Source: an uncultured bacterium (GTDB lineage: Bacteria; Cyanobacteriota; Vampirovibrionia; Gastranaerophilales; Gastranaerophilaceae). Taken from it: a DNA stretch of 64,000 nt. Positions 25,658-34,382 of this stretch are shown here, in pieces. The stretch spans positions 62,001-126,000 of the forward strand of contig CAREDV010000001.1 in assembly GCA_948964545.1 (NCBI GenBank), written 5' to 3'. The notes beneath the pieces were generated by a model. That model did not search any database. It had not been told where the DNA came from and saw nothing but the letters and a program-made list of their open reading frames with translations. The position numbers and the translations under genes were made by a program. Every line of letters starts with the position of its first letter. Position 1 is the first letter of the stretch.

Positions 25658-25716
25658 GTAAATTTCCTCTCTAAATGATTATTTAAACCTTATTTATAAA
25701 TAAATCTATTAGACAT

Positions 25717-25745
25717 TTGGCTAGTGGTTAAATTTGTAGTATAAT
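25717..25745 (+). promoter_or_regulatory. promoter of the rhamnose operon, leaderless-type
   Basis: TTGGCT (25717-25722), 17 bases, TATAAT (25740-25745), six T, ATG of rfbC. Confidence 0.8.
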
Positions 25746-25751
25746 TTTTTT

Positions 25752-26294
25752 ATGGCATTTGAATTTATTCCTCAAAAGATTAAAGATGTAATTTTGATTA
25801 AACCTAAAGTTTATGGTGACCATCGCGGATTTTTTATGGAAAGTTACAAAAAATCAGAGTTTTTTGCAAACGGTATTGAGGTTGAATTTAATCAGGATAA
25901 CCATTCAAAATCCAGTGCACATGTATTGAGAGGCTTGCATTATCAAGAAGCTCCATATGCTCAGGCAAAACTTGTAAGATGCGGACGCGGAAGGATTTAT
26001 GATGTAGCGGTTGATATTCGTCCTTCATCTGCGACTTTCGGGCAGTATGTGAAAGTTGAGCTTTCTGAAGAAAATAAACATATGCTTTATATTCCAGAAG
26101 GTTTTGCACATGGATTTGTTGTGCTGTCTGATGAGGCGGAACTACTTTACAAGGCAAGCGGTGAGTATAACGCAGGAGCAGACAGAGGTTTGTTGTGGTG
26201 CGACAAAGATATTAATATTGATTGGGAAATAGATTTTGAGCCGATTTTGTCAGAAAAAGATAAAAATCAGCCAAGTTTGAAAGAGGTGTTCTAA
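25752..26294 (+). CDS. rfbC: dTDP-4-dehydrorhamnose 3,5-epimerase
   Basis: 180 residues, cupin fold. It epimerises C3 and C5 of dTDP-4-keto-6-deoxyglucose in dTDP-L-rhamnose synthesis. VLRGLHYQ, KLVRCGRGRIYDVAVDIR and IPEGFAHGFVVLSD (catalytic His/Asp environment) are clear. First gene of a tight six-gene run; its TAA overlaps the rfbB ATG by one base. No ribosome site: TATAAT ends six bases before the ATG. Confidence 0.95.
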   Translation: MAFEFIPQKIKDVILIKPKVYGDHRGFFMESYKKSEFFANGIEVEFNQDNHSKSSAHVLRGLHYQEAPYAQAKLVRCGRGRIYDVAVDIRPSSATFGQYVKVELSEENKHMLYIPEGFAHGFVVLSDEAELLYKASGEYNAGADRGLLWCDKDINIDWEIDFEPILSEKDKNQPSLKEVF

Positions 26295-27271
26295 TGAGGT
26301 TATTAGTCACAGGTGGTGCAGGGTTTATTGGAAGTTGTTTTGTGAGAAGAATGTTAAACGAGCATCCTGATTACAAAATTATAAATCTTGATGCGCTCAC
26401 GTATTGCGGAAATATTGAAAATCTTGATGATGTCAAAGATAACTCGAATTATACGTTTGTGCACGGTAATATTTGTGACAGAAAACTTGCCTGTGAGCTT
26501 GTTGAACAGGTCGATGCTATTGTAAACTTTGCGGCAGAATCGCATGTAGATAATTCTATTAAACATCCCGAAATATTTGTAGAAACAAATGTTCAGGGAA
26601 CGTTAAACCTTTTGCAATGTGCAAAGCAGTTTAGGATTGACAGATATTTGCAGGTATCGACTGATGAGGTTTACGGAACTTTAGGAAAAACAGGCTATTT
26701 TACTGAAAACACACCGCTTGCTCCAAACAGCCCGTATTCAGCTTCAAAAGCTTCGGCTGATATGCTTGTCAGAGCGTATTTTGAAACTTATAAACTGCCT
26801 GTTTTAACAACAAGATGTTCAAATAACTACGGGCCTTACCAATATCCTGAAAAATTAATCCCATTCTTTATTTCGCAATTGCTTAAAGATGAAAAAGTTC
26901 CCGTATATGGTGACGGCTTGAATGTGCGCGATTGGTTATATGTTTACGACCATTGCTGTGCAATTGATACGGTATTGCATAAAGGACGAGTTGGCGAAGT
27001 TTATAACATCGGCGGTCATAACGAAAAAACAAATATGGAAATTACTCATCTAATCCTTGATGCAATGGGTAAAGATGAAAGTTCTATCAAATATGTTGAG
27101 GACAGGCTCGGGCATGATAAACGTTATGCGATTTGCAACGACAAAATCCAAAGTGAACTTGGCTGGAAACCGTCTGTGACATTTGAAGAAGGCATTAAAC
27201 TTACGATAGATTGGTATTTGAACAACCAAGACTGGATGAAATCTATTGAGGCTAAAAAGGAATTAGTATGA
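26294..27271 (+). CDS. rfbB: dTDP-glucose 4,6-dehydratase
   Basis: 325-residue short-chain dehydrogenase-type enzyme that converts dTDP-glucose to the 4-keto-6-deoxy sugar using bound NAD. The Rossmann motif GGAGFIGS (7-14), STDEVYG, the YxxxK pair in SPYSASKAS and CSNNYGPYQYPEKLIPFF are typical of RfbB/RmlB. It overlaps rfbD by four bases (ATGA). Confidence 0.96.
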   Translation: MRLLVTGGAGFIGSCFVRRMLNEHPDYKIINLDALTYCGNIENLDDVKDNSNYTFVHGNICDRKLACELVEQVDAIVNFAAESHVDNSIKHPEIFVETNVQGTLNLLQCAKQFRIDRYLQVSTDEVYGTLGKTGYFTENTPLAPNSPYSASKASADMLVRAYFETYKLPVLTTRCSNNYGPYQYPEKLIPFFISQLLKDEKVPVYGDGLNVRDWLYVYDHCCAIDTVLHKGRVGEVYNIGGHNEKTNMEITHLILDAMGKDESSIKYVEDRLGHDKRYAICNDKIQSELGWKPSVTFEEGIKLTIDWYLNNQDWMKSIEAKKELV

Positions 27272-28086
27272 AGATATTGGTAACAGGTGCAAAAGGAATG
27301 CTGGGGCAGGATTTGTGTCCTATATTGGAAGATTGCGGGTATGAAGTTGTTGAAACTGATGTTGATAAATTGGATATCACAAATGCCGAGCAGGTGAAAC
27401 AGGTTTTATCAGAAGAAAAACCGGATATGGTAATTCATTGTGCGGCTTATACCAATGTTGATAAAGCGGAAGAAGATTTGAAAACAGCAGAATTAATCAA
27501 TGTTACGGGAACGGAAAATATAGCAGAAACTTGCGGAAAACTCGGTATTACTTTGGTTTATATTTCAACTGATTATGTTTTTGATGGTGAAACGGTTGAA
27601 CCTTATACAACAGAGGATTTGCCAAATCCGATAAACAATTATGGAGCTACAAAATATGAAGGCGAAGAAGCTGTCAGAAGTCTTTGCGAAAAATATTACG
27701 TTGTCAGAACTAGCTGGCTTTACGGGCATCATGGTAAAAACTTTGTGGAAACAATGATTGGGCTTGCTGACAGAAACGAAATTAATGTTGTGGATGATCA
27801 GGTTGGATGTCCGACCTGGACAGTTGAACTTGCAAACGGTATTGTAAAGTTATTTTCAAAACCTTACGGAACATATCATGTTTGCGGATCAGGCTTTACG
27901 ACTTGGTATGGGTTTGCAAAGGAAATTTTTGCCCAATCAGGTTTGGAAGTTAATTTGAAACCTTGTACAACAGATGGATTTCCGCGTCCGGCAAAACGTC
28001 CGAAGTTCAGTGTTATGGACAACGGCGGAATTTGCAGAAAGTGGCAGGCTGCATTAAAGGATTACTTGGAACTTAGAGAGGTATAA
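27268..28086 (+). CDS. rfbD: dTDP-4-dehydrorhamnose reductase
   Basis: 272 residues. NAD(P)H-dependent last step to dTDP-L-rhamnose. [10 protein letters not shown] at the N-terminus, [10 protein letters not shown], and YGATKYEGE containing the catalytic Tyr/Lys. Length is slightly short of the usual 290-300 but complete. Coupled to rfbB by a four-base overlap and two bases before rfbA. Confidence 0.94.
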   Translation: MKILVTGAKGMLGQDLCPILEDCGYEVVETDVDKLDITNAEQVKQVLSEEKPDMVIHCAAYTNVDKAEEDLKTAELINVTGTENIAETCGKLGITLVYISTDYVFDGETVEPYTTEDLPNPINNYGATKYEGEEAVRSLCEKYYVVRTSWLYGHHGKNFVETMIGLADRNEINVVDDQVGCPTWTVELANGIVKLFSKPYGTYHVCGSGFTTWYGFAKEIFAQSGLEVNLKPCTTDGFPRPAKRPKFSVMDNGGICRKWQAALKDYLELREV

Positions 28087-28088
28087 TT

Positions 28089-28970
28089 ATGAAAGGTATT
28101 GTATTAGCAGGCGGTGCGGGAACAAGGTTACATCCTTCGACAATTGCGGTTTCAAAACAGCTTTTGCCGATTTATGATAAGCCTATGATTTATCATCCGA
28201 TTTCTGTTTTAATGCTTGCGGGGATTAGAGAAATTCTTATAATCTCTACACCTGCTGATTTACCTAATTTTCAAAGACTTCTCGGTGACGGCAGTCAATT
28301 TGGTGTAAAATTTTTTTACAAAGAACAACCGTCACCTGATGGGTTGGCTCAGGCATTTATTCTCGGAGAAGAATTTATCGGAAATGATGATGCAGCACTT
28401 GTTTTGGGTGACAATATTTTCTACGGCGACGGATTTTCGGGTAAATTGAAAAACGTTGTCGAAAATACCAAAAACGGCGGAGCAACTGTTTTCGGATATT
28501 ACGTAAAAGACCCGCAAAGGTTCGGGGTTGTTGAATTTGGCCAAAACGGAAGCGCAATATCAATTGAAGAAAAACCGCAAAATCCTAAATCAAATTATGC
28601 GGTAACAGGCTTGTATTTCTACGATAACAAAGTAGTTGAGTATGCAAAGAGTTTGAAACCTTCTAAACGCGGCGAATTGGAAATTACTGATTTGAATAAT
28701 ATTTATTTGAAAAATGGTAATTTGAATGTTGAACTTCTCGGGCGCGGGTTTGCATGGCTTGATACGGGAACTCACCATTCGCTTTTGCAGGCAAGTCAGT
28801 ATGTTCATACAATTGAAGAAAATCAGGGCATAAAAATCGCGTGTCTTGAAGAAGTTGCATATCGTATGGGATTTGTTACAAAAGAAGATTTGGAAAAACA
28901 TATTGCCAAATATTCAAATAACGATTATTATAATTATGTAAAAGAGATGGTTAGGGGAGATAACATTTAA
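28089..28970 (+). CDS. rfbA: glucose-1-phosphate thymidylyltransferase
   Basis: 293 residues. Makes dTDP-glucose, the entry step. Nucleotidyltransferase motif [11 protein letters not shown] and [16 protein letters not shown], then VLGDNIFYG. Size normal. Although it is the first enzyme of the pathway it is fourth in the operon. Confidence 0.96.
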   Translation: MKGIVLAGGAGTRLHPSTIAVSKQLLPIYDKPMIYHPISVLMLAGIREILIISTPADLPNFQRLLGDGSQFGVKFFYKEQPSPDGLAQAFILGEEFIGNDDAALVLGDNIFYGDGFSGKLKNVVENTKNGGATVFGYYVKDPQRFGVVEFGQNGSAISIEEKPQNPKSNYAVTGLYFYDNKVVEYAKSLKPSKRGELEITDLNNIYLKNGNLNVELLGRGFAWLDTGTHHSLLQASQYVHTIEENQGIKIACLEEVAYRMGFVTKEDLEKHIAKYSNNDYYNYVKEMVRGDNI

Positions 28971-29017
28971 CCAAAATCGCGAAAGATTTTAAGAAATTTG
29001 GGAAAGAGGGTAAAAGG

Positions 29018-30259
29018 ATGCATATTGAACATATAAAAAAAGTTGACCCGCAGGTTGCGGAACAGATAGAAAAAGAATTTGACAGACAGCAAAACACAAT
29101 CGAGCTTATTGCTTCTGAAAATATTACGTCAGAAGCTGTAATGGAAGCCTGCGGAAGTGTTTTGACAAACAAATATGCGGAAGGGAAACCGCATAAAAGA
29201 TTTTATAATGGTTGTGAACATGTTGACGTGATTGAAGAAATTTGCCAAAAACGTGCTTGTGAACTTTTTGGAATGGATCATGCAAATGTTCAACCTCACA
29301 GCGGTGCTCAGGCAAATATGGCAGTATTTATGTATCTTCTAAAACCCGGTGATAAAGTTTTAGGTATGGATTTGTCAAACGGCGGACACCTTTCTCATGG
29401 TTCTCCTGTCAATTTTTCAGGACTTTATTTTGATGTGAAAAGTTACGGAGTTGATGAAAACGGAAATATTGATTATGAAGATGTACGTAAAATGGCGCAT
29501 GAACATCAACCGAAATTAATTATTTGCGGAGCAAGTAACTATTCAAAAATTATTGATTTTAAAAAGTTTAGAGAAATTGCTGATGAAGTCGGCGCATATT
29601 TGTTAGCTGATATTGCGCATATTGCTGGGCTTGTTGCAACAGGTTTACATCCGTCGCCTGCGGGTTACGCTCAATTTGTAACAACAACTACCCACAAATC
29701 TCTAAGAGGCCCTCGAGGCGGTATCGTGATGTGTGATGAAGAACATGCGCAAGGCATTGATAAGGCAATTTTCCCAGGAATGCAGGGCGGGCCTTTGGAA
29801 CATATTATTGCAGGTAAAGCTGTTGCATTGTATGAAGCTTCTCAGCCTGAATTTAAAGTATATGGCGAACAGATTATTAAGAACGCAAAAGCTTTGGCGC
29901 AAGGATTGATGGATGAGGGAATGGATATTGTCGGTGGAATGACAGAAAACCATCTTATGACACTGGATTTGAGAAAAACGGGCAAAACAGGTAAAGACAT
30001 GGCGAATATTTTGGAACGTGTCGGAATTACTGCTAATAAAAATACAGTTCCGAATGACCCGCAAAGTCCGTTTGTTACAAGCGGTATAAGATTAGGCGTT
30101 CCTGCTGTTACTACCCGCGGGTTCAAAGAGGAAGATATGACTGAAGTTGCAAAAATTATTGCATCTGCAATATTTTCGTCAGATAATGAATTGGGATTAC
30201 AAAATTTAAGAGAACGTTCACTTAAACTTTGTAAGAAATATCCGATTTATAGAGGTTAA
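29018..30259 (+). CDS. glyA: serine hydroxymethyltransferase
   Basis: 413 residues. PLP enzyme interconverting serine and glycine with tetrahydrofolate; main source of one-carbon units. The PLP lysine is in [14 protein letters not shown] and the N-terminal substrate region in LIASENIT. It begins 47 bases after rfbA, so it is likely cotranscribed with the rhamnose genes. Confidence 0.96.
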   Translation: MHIEHIKKVDPQVAEQIEKEFDRQQNTIELIASENITSEAVMEACGSVLTNKYAEGKPHKRFYNGCEHVDVIEEICQKRACELFGMDHANVQPHSGAQANMAVFMYLLKPGDKVLGMDLSNGGHLSHGSPVNFSGLYFDVKSYGVDENGNIDYEDVRKMAHEHQPKLIICGASNYSKIIDFKKFREIADEVGAYLLADIAHIAGLVATGLHPSPAGYAQFVTTTTHKSLRGPRGGIVMCDEEHAQGIDKAIFPGMQGGPLEHIIAGKAVALYEASQPEFKVYGEQIIKNAKALAQGLMDEGMDIVGGMTENHLMTLDLRKTGKTGKDMANILERVGITANKNTVPNDPQSPFVTSGIRLGVPAVTTRGFKEEDMTEVAKIIASAIFSSDNELGLQNLRERSLKLCKKYPIYRG

Positions 30260-30265
30260 TATAAT

Positions 30266-31297
30266 ATGCTTATAAAACTCAATCATGCACATGTAATAGG
30301 AACAGTAATTGCGTACCTTATCGGGGTATGTCTTGTACCTTTGGTAATTAGTTATTCTAAAAAAGAGGGGCTTGTTGATGTTCCTAATGACAGAAAAATT
30401 CATACCAAACCTATATCACGCATTGGCGGTGTTGCTATATGGGCAAGCACAATGCTTACTTTTTTGTGCCTTGTATTTATGAGTTATTATCCTTATGGAA
30501 GCTTGTTATCAGGAATTTTGCTCGGCGGGTCTTTGATGTTCTTGCTCGGGCTTGTTGATGATATTTATAATCTTAATGCCAAATTTAAACTGTTTTTGCA
30601 AATTGCTATTGCAACTCTGGTTTATCTTTTAGGGGTTCAGATTAATCATATACCGTTTATCGGCGATATAGGGATTTTTTCTTATCCTATAACTCTTTTA
30701 TGGATTGTAGGAATTTCAAATGCGTTAAACTTTATTGACGGTGTAGACGGGCTTGCTGGTTCTGTTGTTACGGTTAATGCTGTAACCCTTGCTATTATTG
30801 CAGTTGCGATGAATCCGCCAAGTCCTATTAGTGCTTTAATAGGTTTTATCCTTGCAGGTTCAATGATGGCGTTTTTAACTTATAACTTTAACCCAGCTCG
30901 TATTTTTATGGGTGACAGCGGTGCATTGTTTTCAGGATTTTTGCTTGCAGCAATATCTATTACAGGTGTTATGAAAGCGGCAACTCTGGCAATTCTTTTA
31001 CCATTTTTGGTACTTGCTGTACCGATTATGGATATTACTTTTTCATCATTGAGAAGAATTGCGAAGGGTAAATCTCCATTTGTAGCTGATGCTGAGCATA
31101 TTCACCACAAATTATTACATGCAGGATTTTCTCAGAAAAAAACCGTTATGATTTTGACATCTGTTGCAATTATTGCAGGCGGACTCGCAGTTTTAATTAC
31201 AGGCGGTGCTACTGTTAAACAATACTCTATTGCAATTCTGGCAATTGTTGTTGTAATGTTTCTTCTTAATTTAATTAAAATGTTGACAAAAAAATAA
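30266..31297 (+). CDS. undecaprenyl-phosphate sugar-1-phosphate transferase (WecA/TagO-like)
   Basis: 343-residue integral membrane protein with about ten hydrophobic segments, MraY family. Conserved loops: GLVDVPNDRKIHTKPISRIGG, GLVDDIYNL (Asp pair), NALNFIDGVDGLAG, FMGDSGALFSG and the HIHHKLLHAGF motif. This last histidine loop and the lack of the longer MraY insert favour GlcNAc- or related sugar-1-P transfer that starts polysaccharide or teichoic-type synthesis. It follows glyA by six bases, sharing the rhamnose operon, which fits surface glycan assembly. Confidence 0.9.
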   Translation: MLIKLNHAHVIGTVIAYLIGVCLVPLVISYSKKEGLVDVPNDRKIHTKPISRIGGVAIWASTMLTFLCLVFMSYYPYGSLLSGILLGGSLMFLLGLVDDIYNLNAKFKLFLQIAIATLVYLLGVQINHIPFIGDIGIFSYPITLLWIVGISNALNFIDGVDGLAGSVVTVNAVTLAIIAVAMNPPSPISALIGFILAGSMMAFLTYNFNPARIFMGDSGALFSGFLLAAISITGVMKAATLAILLPFLVLAVPIMDITFSSLRRIAKGKSPFVADAEHIHHKLLHAGFSQKKTVMILTSVAIIAGGLAVLITGGATVKQYSIAILAIVVVMFLLNLIKMLTKK

Positions 31298-31311
31298 ATA
31301 TGTGTTAAAAT
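31283..31311 (+). promoter_or_regulatory. strong sigma-70 promoter
   Basis: TTGACA (31283-31288), 17 bases, TAAAAT (31306-31311), overlapping the end of the WecA-like gene. It drives a leader of about 100 bases before the gene at 31421. Confidence 0.75.
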
Positions 31312-31383
31312 GCGCATGGATTTAATTACTCAGTTTTGACTTTGTTCAGAATATTTAAGTGTAAATCTGCCATATAGTTTTTA

Positions 31384-31403
31384 AAGTTGAGTCTGAAAAC
31401 TCA
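31384..31403 (+). promoter_or_regulatory. leader hairpin before a ribosome site
   Basis: GTTGAGT-ctgaaa-ACTCAAC, perfect seven-base stem without a T run, ending five bases before GAGGTG, the ribosome site of the gene at 31421. Possible stability or translation-control element. Confidence 0.5.
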
Positions 31404-31420
31404 ACAGCGAGGTGTTTATT

Positions 31421-31933
31421 ATGACAATACGTGCAGTAGGACAAAACGAACATTCAAACATTGGTACGATTATTACTTCAACAGCCGTAGGTGCAGGAAC
31501 AGGGTACGCTTTAAAATATTTGTATCCTATAACTAAACAGGAAGATGATTTTAATGCTAAAATTATGACTAACTATTGTCATAAACTTACCAATAGATTA
31601 AAAGTGCGTGAGTTTAATGAAATGAGTACGAAAACGAAAGCTCAAGATTGTTTTGTTAAAATGATTGAATCTGGCGATAAAGAAGCGTTCCAATTCGATA
31701 AACTTGCAAAAAAAGTTGAAGCACTTGGCGGTGAAAGTTCTGTTGCAGGAAAAGAATTTAGAGGTATTATTAGAACAGTTAATGATGCTTCTGCTCAAAT
31801 GTTAAAAAGATGGAATACCGCATATCGCATGATGTTGAAAATAAAAAGACCTGTAGTGCCGTTTTTAGTTGCAGGTGCAGGTGCAGGTTTCTTAGCAGGA
31901 TTTACGCATAACGTTCTTAGAACTGACGCATAA
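31421..31933 (+). CDS. small protein with two Gly/Ala-rich membrane-type segments
   Basis: 170 residues. A glycine-rich hydrophobic stretch near residues 16-32 (GTIITSTAVGAGTGYALKY) and another near the end (VVPFLVAGAGAGFLAGF), with a charged helical middle (KVREFNEMSTKTKAQDC, then DKLAKKVEALGG). The arrangement suggests a membrane-associated helical protein. I do not recognise it. The ATG at 31421 was preferred to the GTG three codons earlier because GAGGTG lies seven bases upstream. It has its own strong promoter, hairpin leader and terminator, so is probably highly expressed. Confidence 0.65.
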   Translation: MTIRAVGQNEHSNIGTIITSTAVGAGTGYALKYLYPITKQEDDFNAKIMTNYCHKLTNRLKVREFNEMSTKTKAQDCFVKMIESGDKEAFQFDKLAKKVEALGGESSVAGKEFRGIIRTVNDASAQMLKRWNTAYRMMLKIKRPVVPFLVAGAGAGFLAGFTHNVLRTDA

Positions 31934-31964
31934 AAATTAATATTTTTTTCACCAAAAAAATATA

Positions 31965-31995
31965 GGCTGAATTGAAAAATTCAGCCCTTTTTTTT
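31965..31995 (+). terminator. intrinsic terminator
   Basis: GGCTGAAT-tgaaa-ATTCAGCC and eight T. Confidence 0.9.
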
Positions 31996-32008
31996 GCTAC
32001 GCACGTAG
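31996..32008. repeat. short palindromic repeat GCTACGCACGTAG
   Basis: Copy of the element at 1255-1268 and, inverted, at 53786-53799, directly after a terminator T run. Confidence 0.5.
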
Positions 32009-32733
32009 ATATATGTGTTTTGTAAAATTTTATCTGTCTTGTATTATTTACAGCTTGAAGCTTTGTTCCAGCCGAGTTTGTCAGGACATTTGAGGTAATC
32101 CATATTTTTGTTATAAATAACCCAGGCTGTGCATTTGCAATTGTTGTACCGGTTATATTTTATACAATTATCAAATTTTTCTGTCCAAATAGTTTCTTTT
32201 GAAGAACCACTTGGTACAATCCCATTTTGTACTATAGAGAATTCAAAATAATCAATGTCTGTTTTGTTAGGACCTGCTGGACCATTAATGTCAACAAATA
32301 ATCCAATGCAATTATGTTGATAAGTACCTTAGTTAAGTGTTGCCTCGTTTGGGTTACAGTTAAGGTTAAATTCTGAACATCCTTTCTTTTGTAAGGTTGT
32401 GTCTTGCTGACATGTTCCTCCTTTATTTACTTTTATTCCTACCCCATTTTTCAACAGATAACTGTTTGCTAGAGGTGTTCTTCCTGTAATCCAAACTCCG
32501 GCTGGTGCTCCTATAACTCCGGGTGTATAATTAGTTGGAGAAATACAGCCTTTTTCCATTTTTTCACATTTTTTTATTATTTCAACATATTTTGGTAAAA
32601 GTTCTTCAAATTTTGCACGTCTTGTGGCAGCATCACTTCCCCAATATTGAATAGTCTCACCCTGGTCTTCTATCATACGTTCAATTGCTTGTGAGAGCAG
32701 GCTGTATGTATGTGTTAAGCGTGTGACAGTAAC

Positions 32734-32738
32734 TTTTT
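32734..32738 (-). other. frameshift site in pilin pseudogene (A5 run)
   Basis: GTGAAAAAGTT on the coding strand; one more A would restore the reading frame between residues of the pilin helix. Confidence 0.6.
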
Positions 32739-32902
32739 CACGATGATACCGATAAGTGTCGGCATTGTAATTGCTGCAATTACCCCGATAACCCCTAAGG
32801 TAATAAGAACCTCAGCAAGTGTAAAAGCCAAGCGTGCTGCTTGACTCACCACACAGATTTTGTAAAAGCTCCTTAAGTCGCTTGCTACTAGCGGATTCTG
32901 TT

Positions 32903-32912
32903 GGGGGGGGGG
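32903..32912 (-). repeat. C10 tract in leader of pilin pseudogene
   Basis: Ten C on the coding strand between the ATG and the prepilin signal, out of frame as read; eleven C would open the frame as far as the next lesion. Confidence 0.9.
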
Positions 32913-32948
32913 CAACTCTGAGTATTAAATTTAAACATATATTACCTC

Positions 32949-34277
32949 CTATATTATTTCACCTTTTAAATACCAAGTTTTTGCGTCTGATATTTTTACG
33001 TTTATGAATTGTCCGGTTAAATCTTCGTCGCAAGGAATGTGAACTGTTTTAAAATTCCTTGTTTTTCCGGTATTAATCATTTTGCCTTTGTGTTCATAGA
33101 AGTTTTCAACAAGAACTTCCATTTCGCGCCCTACATATTTTAAGTTTGATTTCAGGCAGTTTTCTTGAACTTTTAAATTCAAACGCTGAAATCTTTCATC
33201 TTTTACATCTTCTGGAATAAATTTATCAACCCATTTTGCTGCAACAGTTTTTTCGCGTGGAGAGTATGCTGCAACGTTTGAGTAATCAAGTTCAAATTCA
33301 TCAATTGCAGTCAATGTCTCGATAAATTCTTCTTCGGTTTCTCCAGGAAAGCCAGCGATAAAGTCACTTGTGATAGTTACATCAGGTATCATTCTTCGTA
33401 CCTTTTCAACAATTTTTGCATAAGTTTCTCTATCATAGCGTCTGTTCATAGCTTTTAAGACTCTTGAACTTCCTGATTGCATAGGGATATGGAAGTATTC
33501 GCAAACCTTGTCTAAATCTCTTGCTGTTTCTATAAGTTCATCAGTAATGTCTGTTGGATATGAGGTTACGAAACGAATTCTGAAATTTCCTTCAATCGCG
33601 TTTATGTCACGGAGAAGTTGTGCAAGTCTGTAATTTTTATCTTTGAAATCCTTGCCGTAGCTGTCTACATTCTGACCTAGAAGTGTAATTTCTTTAAATC
33701 CGTCAGTCAGTGCATCTTTTACCTCTTTTATAATTACTTCAGGCAGGCGTGAGCGTTCTCTGCCGCGTGTATAGGGCACGATACAGTATGTGCAGAAATT
33801 ATTACATCCTTCTGTGATATTAATCCATGCGTTTGTTGATTTAACGCGGTTAATCGGGTAACCTTTTTCGTTTGCTGCTGCAAGGTTTGTTTCCTCACAT
33901 TCACATACTCTTTCGTCTGATTCAATCCTTTTTATTACGTCGGGAAGCGAATAGATTTTATGAGTTCCAAGTACAAAGTCAACATAAGGTGCGCGTGAGA
34001 ATACTTTTCTAGCTTTTTGCTGGGCAACACATCCGCAAATGCCGATTTTTAAATTTGGTTTATTATCTTTTTTCCATTTGCCCCATACGCCTAATTGGCT
34101 GAAAGCTTTATCTTCAGATAATTGTCGGATAGAGCATGTATTAACCATTAATAAATCTGCATCTTCTTGTACCTTTGTTTCTTCATAATCAAAATGAGAC
34201 AGTATACCGAGCATTCTTTCAGTATCTGATTTGTTCATTTGGCATCCCATTGTTTCTATATAAACTTTTTTTGTCAT
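32949..34277 (-). CDS. miaB: tRNA-2-methylthio-N6-dimethylallyladenosine synthase
   Basis: 442 residues. Radical SAM methylthiotransferase acting on A37 of tRNAs reading U-starting codons. N-terminal UPF0004 domain with Cys residues for one [4Fe-4S] cluster (MGCQMN, NTCSIR, GICGC), the SAM cluster CNNFCTYC, and the C-terminal TRAM domain. The order matches MiaB rather than MtaB or RimO. A GGGAAG ribosome site and TATAAT precede the ATG. Confidence 0.95.
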   Translation of the reverse strand: MTKKVYIETMGCQMNKSDTERMLGILSHFDYEETKVQEDADLLMVNTCSIRQLSEDKAFSQLGVWGKWKKDNKPNLKIGICGCVAQQKARKVFSRAPYVDFVLGTHKIYSLPDVIKRIESDERVCECEETNLAAANEKGYPINRVKSTNAWINITEGCNNFCTYCIVPYTRGRERSRLPEVIIKEVKDALTDGFKEITLLGQNVDSYGKDFKDKNYRLAQLLRDINAIEGNFRIRFVTSYPTDITDELIETARDLDKVCEYFHIPMQSGSSRVLKAMNRRYDRETYAKIVEKVRRMIPDVTITSDFIAGFPGETEEEFIETLTAIDEFELDYSNVAAYSPREKTVAAKWVDKFIPEDVKDERFQRLNLKVQENCLKSNLKYVGREMEVLVENFYEHKGKMINTGKTRNFKTVHIPCDEDLTGQFINVKISDAKTWYLKGEII

Positions 34278-34326
34278 ATCTTCCCTTTCAATATGTATAA
34301 TTATAATACAAAAATACTTAATATTC

Positions 34327-34356
34327 TTGACTTTAGGATAAATATTAGAATATACT
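34327..34356 (+). promoter_or_regulatory. promoter of acyl-CoA synthetase gene
   Basis: TTGACT, 18 bases, TATACT (34351-34356); leader of about 20 bases with AGGGGTTAG before the ATG. Confidence 0.6.
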
Positions 34357-34382
34357 GTTAGAACAATGTAAGGGGTTAGTGT

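Larger units (their letters stand above)
32044..32938 (-). pseudogene. broken pilin-like (pseudopilin) gene with three lesions
   Basis: From the ATG at 32938 (GGAGGT upstream) the frame enters ten C (32903-32912) and ends at a TAG after 13 more bases; one extra C opens LAFTLAEVLITLG and the pilin body. A second -1 shift lies at a run of five A on the coding strand (32734-32738); with six A the frame continues into the helical region and FEELLPKY. A TAA at 32329-32331 then interrupts the same frame before GTYQHNC, D-I-N-G-P-x-G-P-N and the C-terminal W-x5-NMDYLKCPDKLGWN. With both shifts repaired the total is 299 codons including the stop. It is therefore decayed rather than merely phase-switched, although frameshift sequencing errors cannot be excluded. 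Confidence 0.75.
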
